10,898 bases of DNA from Lachnospiraceae bacterium (GTDB lineage: Bacteria; Bacillota; Clostridia; Lachnospirales; Lachnospiraceae), in contig JAGCXJ010000067.1 of the NCBI GenBank assembly GCA_017961385.1, positions 1 to 10,898 of the forward strand, written 5' to 3'. Positions 7,137-10,898 of this stretch are shown one piece after another; position 1 is the stretch's first letter; each line of letters starts with the position of its first letter. Under the pieces are notes generated by a model. That model had not been told where the DNA came from. It did not search any database and saw only the letters and a program-made list of their open reading frames with translations. Position numbers and translations under genes: made by a program.

Positions 7137-8659
7137 GACTTATTCTTAACATATTCACGGATGATCTCTTCTTCGCAGAAATATGTCTTTACGCCTTTGA
7201 CATCCTGATAGGTCTCATGGCCTTTTCCGATCAGAGCTACTATGTATCCGGGCTTTGCCGTATCGATAAGATGCTCTATGGCTTCCTTCCTGTCAAGGAT
7301 GATCTCGTATTTTCCGTTAAATGCATCAAGTCCGACTATTATATCGTTATTGATGTTCTCTATCTCCTCATATCTGGGATTGTCCTCTGTAAGTATCGTA
7401 AGATCCGCATACTTGCCTGCAGCAGCCCCCATGTCGTATCTTCTCTGCTTTGGCTTGTTGCCTCCGCCTCCGAAAAGGCAGATGAGCTTTTCGGGCTTGT
7501 ATCCCTTAAGCATGCTCAAGAGACTTTCCATGCTGAGCGCATTGTGGGCATAGTCAATGATAAAGGTAGCGATATGAGACGCTTCTCTTACTACCTGTGT
7601 CCTGCCCTTTACCGTTGTTGCTCTCAGTCCCTTTTCTAGATAGATATTTGAGACATTGCATGATTTGGTGATAACAGCTGCAACAAGAGCGTTTTCCGCA
7701 TTGAACCTTCCGGGCATGGGAATGACAAATGCATCCTCCATGAGACCCTTTACATGCATCCTTGAGCCTAAAAGATCGGGCTCCCATATATCTTCTAGCT
7801 TATCACAGTACAGTGTCGCCTCATGTCTTGTTGAGACAGTAAGCAGCTTTTCGGATGAGACACCGTTTTTTGCAAGCATTGCTCCATGCTCGTCATCGAT
7901 GTTTATGACAGCGCATCTGCTCTGATCAAAGATCATCTTCTTGTATTCAAAGTATTCCTCAAAGTCCTCATGCTCTCCGGGTCCTATGTGATCTGGAGAT
8001 ATATTCAAAAATCCGCCGAAGTCAAATGTTATGCCGTATGTCCTGTTTAACTTGAATGCCTGGCTGGATACCTCCATGACACAGTACTTGCAGCCAGATT
8101 CCACCATCTTTGAAAACAGGGAATGAAGCTCGTATGATTCGGGTGTCGTATTCTTTGTAGGTATCTTCATTTCGCCTATCATGGAACCCATGGTGCCTAT
8201 CATTCCGACCTTGTGTCCGGCAGCTTCCAAGATGCTCTTTATCATATGTGTCGTTGTGGTCTTTCCCTTTGTACCGGTAAGGCCTATCATAACAAGCTTC
8301 TTTGAAGGATAGCCAAACCATGCCGCGCTTATCTTTGCAAGAGCCTTTCTGCTGTCGGCTACCTTTATGACTGTCATTGTATAGGGAACATAGGTATCGC
8401 CGAATCCGTCCTCGTTTGCCTTCTTTTCGAGAGCTTCGTGACAGCCGTTTAGATCCTTTTCAACTATCACGGCCACAGCCCCGAGATCATGAGCCCTTGT
8501 TATATATCCGTGTCCGTCGCTTGCAAATCCGCTCATGCATACAAAGAGGGAGTTTTCCTTTACCTTTCTCGAATCATATTCGATAGCGCTTATATCGGTT
8601 TCGATATCTCCCTGCAAAAGCTCATATTCAACATTCTTTAAAAGCTCACTAAGCTTCAT
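7133..8659 (-). CDS. murE: UDP-N-acetylmuramoyl-L-alanyl-D-glutamate--2,6-diaminopimelate ligase (MurE), divergent form
   Basis: MurE adds the third stem-peptide residue to the cytoplasmic peptidoglycan precursor using ATP. Numbered from 8659 the protein has 508 residues with three Mur ligase domains: N-terminal DSRKV at 29-33, P-loop GTKGKTTTT at 129-137, NTTPES at 170-175, MEVSSQAF at 195-202, a candidate carbamylated Lys240 in EYKKMIF, and DYAHN at 369-373. DNPR at 426-429 is the signature of meso-diaminopimelate-type MurE. Two core motifs differ from the textbook form: NISPDHIGPGEHEDFEEY replaces the NLTRDHLDYHGT style, and LFGGGGNKPKQRR replaces the FGCGGDRD style. Start: AGGAG lies 9 bases before ATG at 8659; an in-frame ATG at 8677 precedes that AGGAG and has none of its own. 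It overlaps the end of dapF by 11 bases, matching its need for meso-diaminopimelate. A paralogue role cannot be excluded. Confidence 0.9.
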   Translation of the reverse strand: MKLSELLKNVEYELLQGDIETDISAIEYDSRKVKENSLFVCMSGFASDGHGYITRAHDLGAVAVIVEKDLNGCHEALEKKANEDGFGDTYVPYTMTVIKVADSRKALAKISAAWFGYPSKKLVMIGLTGTKGKTTTTHMIKSILEAAGHKVGMIGTMGSMIGEMKIPTKNTTPESYELHSLFSKMVESGCKYCVMEVSSQAFKLNRTYGITFDFGGFLNISPDHIGPGEHEDFEEYFEYKKMIFDQSRCAVINIDDEHGAMLAKNGVSSEKLLTVSTRHEATLYCDKLEDIWEPDLLGSRMHVKGLMEDAFVIPMPGRFNAENALVAAVITKSCNVSNIYLEKGLRATTVKGRTQVVREASHIATFIIDYAHNALSMESLLSMLKGYKPEKLICLFGGGGNKPKQRRYDMGAAAGKYADLTILTEDNPRYEEIENINNDIIVGLDAFNGKYEIILDRKEAIEHLIDTAKPGYIVALIGKGHETYQDVKGVKTYFCEEEIIREYVKNKS

Positions 8660-9491
8660 AATAATATTCTCCTTCATATACGAGAGTTGACGGTCCTACC
8701 ATGTGGACATGATCATTTTTATCCAAGTCTACATGCAAAATGCCGCCTATCTGATGGACATCGCAGCTTCTTGAGCTGAGTCCGAGTCTGTTGGCAAATA
8801 CCACTGCCGTACAGCACCCTGTACCGCATCCTATGGTCTCTCCCGTGCCTCTTTCCCATTCTCTTATCTTTAAAGTGTTCTCATCAATCTTCTGTGCAAA
8901 TGTTACATTGGTTCTGGCCGGGAACATCTCATGGTTTTCTATCGCAGGTCCGTATTTTTTTATATCCAGTGTATCGACATCATCGATGAACATGACCGTC
9001 TGAGGATTTCCCCATGAGAGCGATGACATGTAAAATGTCCTGTCATATATCCTTACAGGTACGTTGAACAGTTCAGTCGCATCGCACTTTACCGGAACTC
9101 TGTCTGCATCAAACACGGGCTTTCCTATATCGGCATGGATATTAACTACCTCGCCGTCCTTTACATCCAGCTGCACGTGCTGATGTCCTCCGATCGTCTC
9201 TATATAAAGATCAGTCTTGTCTGTCATCCTGTAGTAGTAGACAAACTTTGAAACGCTCCTTAAGGCATTTCCGCACATCTCGCACTCGGTCCCGTCGGGA
9301 TCGAATACCCTCATCTTAAAATCACATACATCGGAGTCACAGATGAGTATCAGACCGTCGCTTCCGACACCGAAATTTCTGTTTGAGATCTTAATGGCAA
9401 GGTCGGCCCAGTCATCAACGTGTACATGGGTTGCATCGATATACACGTAGTCGTTGCCGTATGCCTGCATCTTTGTAAAAGGTATGATCAT
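8649..9491 (-). CDS. dapF: Diaminopimelate epimerase (DapF)
   Basis: DapF interconverts LL- and meso-diaminopimelate without cofactor, the last shared step to peptidoglycan crosslinks and lysine. Numbered from 9491 the protein has 280 residues, normal for the family, with two mirrored halves. Each supplies a catalytic cysteine: Cys73 in ECEMCGNALR and Cys222 in GETIGCGTGCCTA. The N-terminal FTKMQAYGNDYVYID and NFGVGSDGLI and the later NPQTVMF/ARTNVTF segments are also family-typical. Start: AGAGGA lies 5 bases before the ATG at 9491; an in-frame ATG at 9518 extends the frame but has no ribosome-binding site. The last codons overlap the murE start, so the two proteins are probably translationally coupled and work in sequence. 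A stem-loop at 9524-9554 separates it from the upstream PLP enzyme gene. Confidence 0.95.
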   Translation of the reverse strand: MIIPFTKMQAYGNDYVYIDATHVHVDDWADLAIKISNRNFGVGSDGLILICDSDVCDFKMRVFDPDGTECEMCGNALRSVSKFVYYYRMTDKTDLYIETIGGHQHVQLDVKDGEVVNIHADIGKPVFDADRVPVKCDATELFNVPVRIYDRTFYMSSLSWGNPQTVMFIDDVDTLDIKKYGPAIENHEMFPARTNVTFAQKIDENTLKIREWERGTGETIGCGTGCCTAVVFANRLGLSSRSCDVHQIGGILHVDLDKNDHVHMVGPSTLVYEGEYYYEA

Positions 9492-9523
9492 TTTTGTCCT
9501 CTTTTTTATTCCATACACACGAA

Positions 9524-9554
9524 ATGCAATGCCTCAGACACTGAAGCATTGCAT
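9524..9554. other. Stem-loop between the PLP enzyme gene and dapF
   Basis: Nine-base perfect arms (ATGCAATGC at 9524-9532, GCATTGCAT at 9546-9554) enclose a C/A mismatch, four further pairs (TCAG/CTGA) and a three-base ACA loop. The stem starts 22 bases after the PLP enzyme stop. On neither strand is it followed by a good T-run (minus strand reads only TTTCGTG), so it is a poor intrinsic terminator. It may be a weak terminator, an attenuator or an mRNA-stability element ahead of dapF-murE. Confidence 0.5.
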
Positions 9555-9576
9555 GCATTTATCTTCTATAAGTTTT

Positions 9577-10755
9577 TTATCCGAGAGCCTGTTCAAGATC
9601 GGCTATGATGTCTCTTGGATCCTCTATTCCTATCGAGATACGTATGAATCTCTCGTTGATGCCGAGCTTTTCTCTTATATCGGCAGGTATAGATTCATGA
9701 GTCTGTGTAAGAGGATAGGTGACAAGTGTCTCCGTTCCTCCGAGCGACTCTGCAAACAGGATCATCTTTACATCGCTTAGAAGCTTCTTTACAGTATCTA
9801 GGCTGTCCAGCTCAAACGAGATCATTCCGCCAAAGCCCGTTGTCTGAGACAGGCTTATCTGATATCCCTTGTGATCTTCAAAACCTGCATAGTAAACCTT
9901 GGTTACCTTGGGATGGTTTCTGAGCCATTTTGCTACGATCTTTGCATTCTCGTTATGCTTTTCCATACGAAGAGACAGTGTCTTAAGTCCTCTTATCAGA
10001 AGCCATGAATCCATGGGGCCAAGACCGTTTCCTCTGCTCTTTAGCTGCATATGGAAGTGATCTGAATAAGTATCGTCCTTTATGACCACGATACCTGCGA
10101 TGACATCATTGTGTCCGCAGATATACTTTGTTCCCGAATGGGTAACGATATCGGCGCCGAGTGTCAGAGGCTTCTGGAAATACGGTGTAAGGAAGGTATT
10201 GTCTACAACAAATACCGCTCCCCATTTGTGTGCGACCTCTGAAACCTTTCTTATATCGGATACTCTCATCATGGGATTGGTGGGAGTCTCCAAGAATACC
10301 ATCCTTGTATTGTCCTTCATGGCTGCTTCGAGATTCTCGATATCAGACATGTCGACATACTCAAAATCACATCCGAGCTCTCTGAAGATATCCTCCGCTA
10401 TACGGAAGGTGCCTCCGTAAAGATCATCCGAAAGAATGATATGATCTCCGTCTTTTAGCATTCCGAACAGTGCCATGTGAGCTGCCTGGCCGGAAGTGAA
10501 TGCAAATGCCTCGAAGCCTTCCTCCAGGATAGCCATAGTACGCTCGAGTTCCTGACGCGTGGGATTCTGAAGTCTTGAATACAGATATCCGGTAGAAACA
10601 TCGAAGGCTCTGTGTTTATATGTAGCTGTCTGGAAGATCGGGAAGCTTAGCGAACCCGTCATGGGATCGCAGCCCAATGCTCCGTGTACAACCTTTGAAT
10701 CAAAATGAAGATTTTCTTTTTTATCGTAATCGTCGTAATAGCACTCTGCTCTCAT
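9577..10755 (-). CDS. Trans-sulfuration-family PLP enzyme (cystathionine gamma-synthase / gamma- or beta-lyase type)
   Basis: This is a fold-type I Cys/Met metabolism enzyme that would act on cystathionine, O-acylhomoserine or methionine in the cytoplasm. Numbered from 10755 it has 392 residues, normal for the family. Visible sites are YSR at 60-62 (phosphate contact from the neighbouring subunit), SGQAAH at 88-93, DLYGGTFR with PLP-stacking Tyr113, ETPTNP at 156-161, DNTF with Asp185 binding the pyridine nitrogen, HSGTKYICGH with Schiff-base Lys210, SLGGTETL near 337-344, and the carboxylate-binding Arg372 in FIRISIG. YSRLQNPT differs from the commoner YSRTGNPT. Start: GGAGG is 4 bases before the ATG at 10755, while an ATG at 10779 has no comparable site. 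It precedes dapF-murE on the same strand and has its own promoter. The family is certain; choosing among MetB, MetC, MccB or MegL is not possible here. Confidence 0.92.
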   Translation of the reverse strand: MRAECYYDDYDKKENLHFDSKVVHGALGCDPMTGSLSFPIFQTATYKHRAFDVSTGYLYSRLQNPTRQELERTMAILEEGFEAFAFTSGQAAHMALFGMLKDGDHIILSDDLYGGTFRIAEDIFRELGCDFEYVDMSDIENLEAAMKDNTRMVFLETPTNPMMRVSDIRKVSEVAHKWGAVFVVDNTFLTPYFQKPLTLGADIVTHSGTKYICGHNDVIAGIVVIKDDTYSDHFHMQLKSRGNGLGPMDSWLLIRGLKTLSLRMEKHNENAKIVAKWLRNHPKVTKVYYAGFEDHKGYQISLSQTTGFGGMISFELDSLDTVKKLLSDVKMILFAESLGGTETLVTYPLTQTHESIPADIREKLGINERFIRISIGIEDPRDIIADLEQALG

Positions 10756-10793
10756 ATGTCCTCCATATAATGTGGTCATGCATACCTAGAAAC

Positions 10794-10822
10794 ACTATAT
10801 CATGTTATTGATAAATAAGCAA
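10794..10822 (-). promoter_or_regulatory. Sigma-A-like promoter of the PLP enzyme gene
   Basis: On the minus strand TTGCTT (10822-10817) and TATAGT (10799-10794, 5 of 6) are 17 bases apart, and TGA directly before the -10 makes it an extended -10. Transcription would start near 10787, leaving a leader of about 31 bases. That is too short for a SAM riboswitch or T-box, which often control such genes in Firmicutes. Confidence 0.7.
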
Positions 10823-10865
10823 TTTGAGCACGATCGAATTTGCGTATATATGGGTGCCTGCATTA

Positions 10866-10894
10866 TTGAATTTTAAGAAATATTAAGGTAAAAT
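10866..10894 (+). promoter_or_regulatory. Possible divergent promoter reading out of the right edge
   Basis: TTGAAT (10866-10871, 4 of 6) and TAAAAT (10889-10894, 5 of 6) are 17 bases apart on the plus strand. This would drive a gene beyond the window, divergent from the PLP enzyme. The region is AT-rich, so chance agreement is possible, and no coding sequence is visible inside the window to support it. Confidence 0.35.
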
Positions 10895-10898
10895 TAAG

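Noticed and set aside
10756..10898. SAM riboswitch or T-box before the trans-sulfuration gene
   Set aside because: The promoter at 10794-10822 leaves a leader of about 31 bases, and no paired terminator/antiterminator structure is visible.
1..10898. Mobile element, prophage, CRISPR or toxin-antitoxin content
   Set aside because: No transposase, integrase, direct-repeat array, tRNA attachment site or small toxin-like gene pair was found; gene style and codon use look even throughout.

Overview
The window looks like a chromosomal segment of a low-to-mid GC Gram-positive anaerobe of the Clostridia, most like Lachnospiraceae (Butyrivibrio or a relative). This is inferred from protein style, frequent ATA and AGA codons, AGAGG/GGAGG ribosome-binding sites, a meso-diaminopimelate wall pathway and a plant-xylan glucuronidase. 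Seven of the eight genes lie on the minus strand; only rarA is on plus. I see no mobile element, CRISPR array, tRNA or rRNA, and no gene-free stretch longer than 300 bases.

Layout, left to right. 1-1316 (minus) holds the N-terminal part of a GH115 alpha-glucuronidase that runs off the left edge. It is preceded 43 bases upstream by maf (1360-1980, minus), so the two are probably co-transcribed. A 67-base divergent region then leads to rarA (plus, best start 2048), whose extended -10 places the transcript start on the start codon itself. rarA meets an XRE-TPR regulator gene (3373-4473, minus) tail to tail with two bases between stop codons. The regulator is the second gene of an operon with an MFS exporter (4454-5734, minus) and overlaps it by 20 bases. 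Upstream of the exporter is a clear extended -10 promoter carrying a 20-base dyad that looks like an operator.

The right half is housekeeping metabolism, all on minus: a trans-sulfuration-type PLP enzyme (9577-10755), dapF (8649-9491), murE (7133-8659) and a malic enzyme (5909-7063) ending in a strong intrinsic terminator at 5862-5897. dapF and murE overlap by 11 bases and act in successive parts of one job: DapF makes meso-diaminopimelate and MurE adds it to the peptidoglycan precursor. The PLP enzyme also belongs to aspartate-family (methionine/cysteine) metabolism. Good sigma-A-like promoters are visible before the PLP gene and before the malic enzyme, and a possible outward promoter lies at the right edge.

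I found no clearly unprecedented multi-gene system. The observations most worth a second look are the self-contained exporter/regulator operon with its dyad, the apparent leaderless rarA mRNA, the cytoplasmic-looking GH115 tied to maf, and a MurE with divergent core motifs. Several ORFs have an upstream in-frame ATG, but the ribosome-binding site supports a later start; I give the later starts and explain each.
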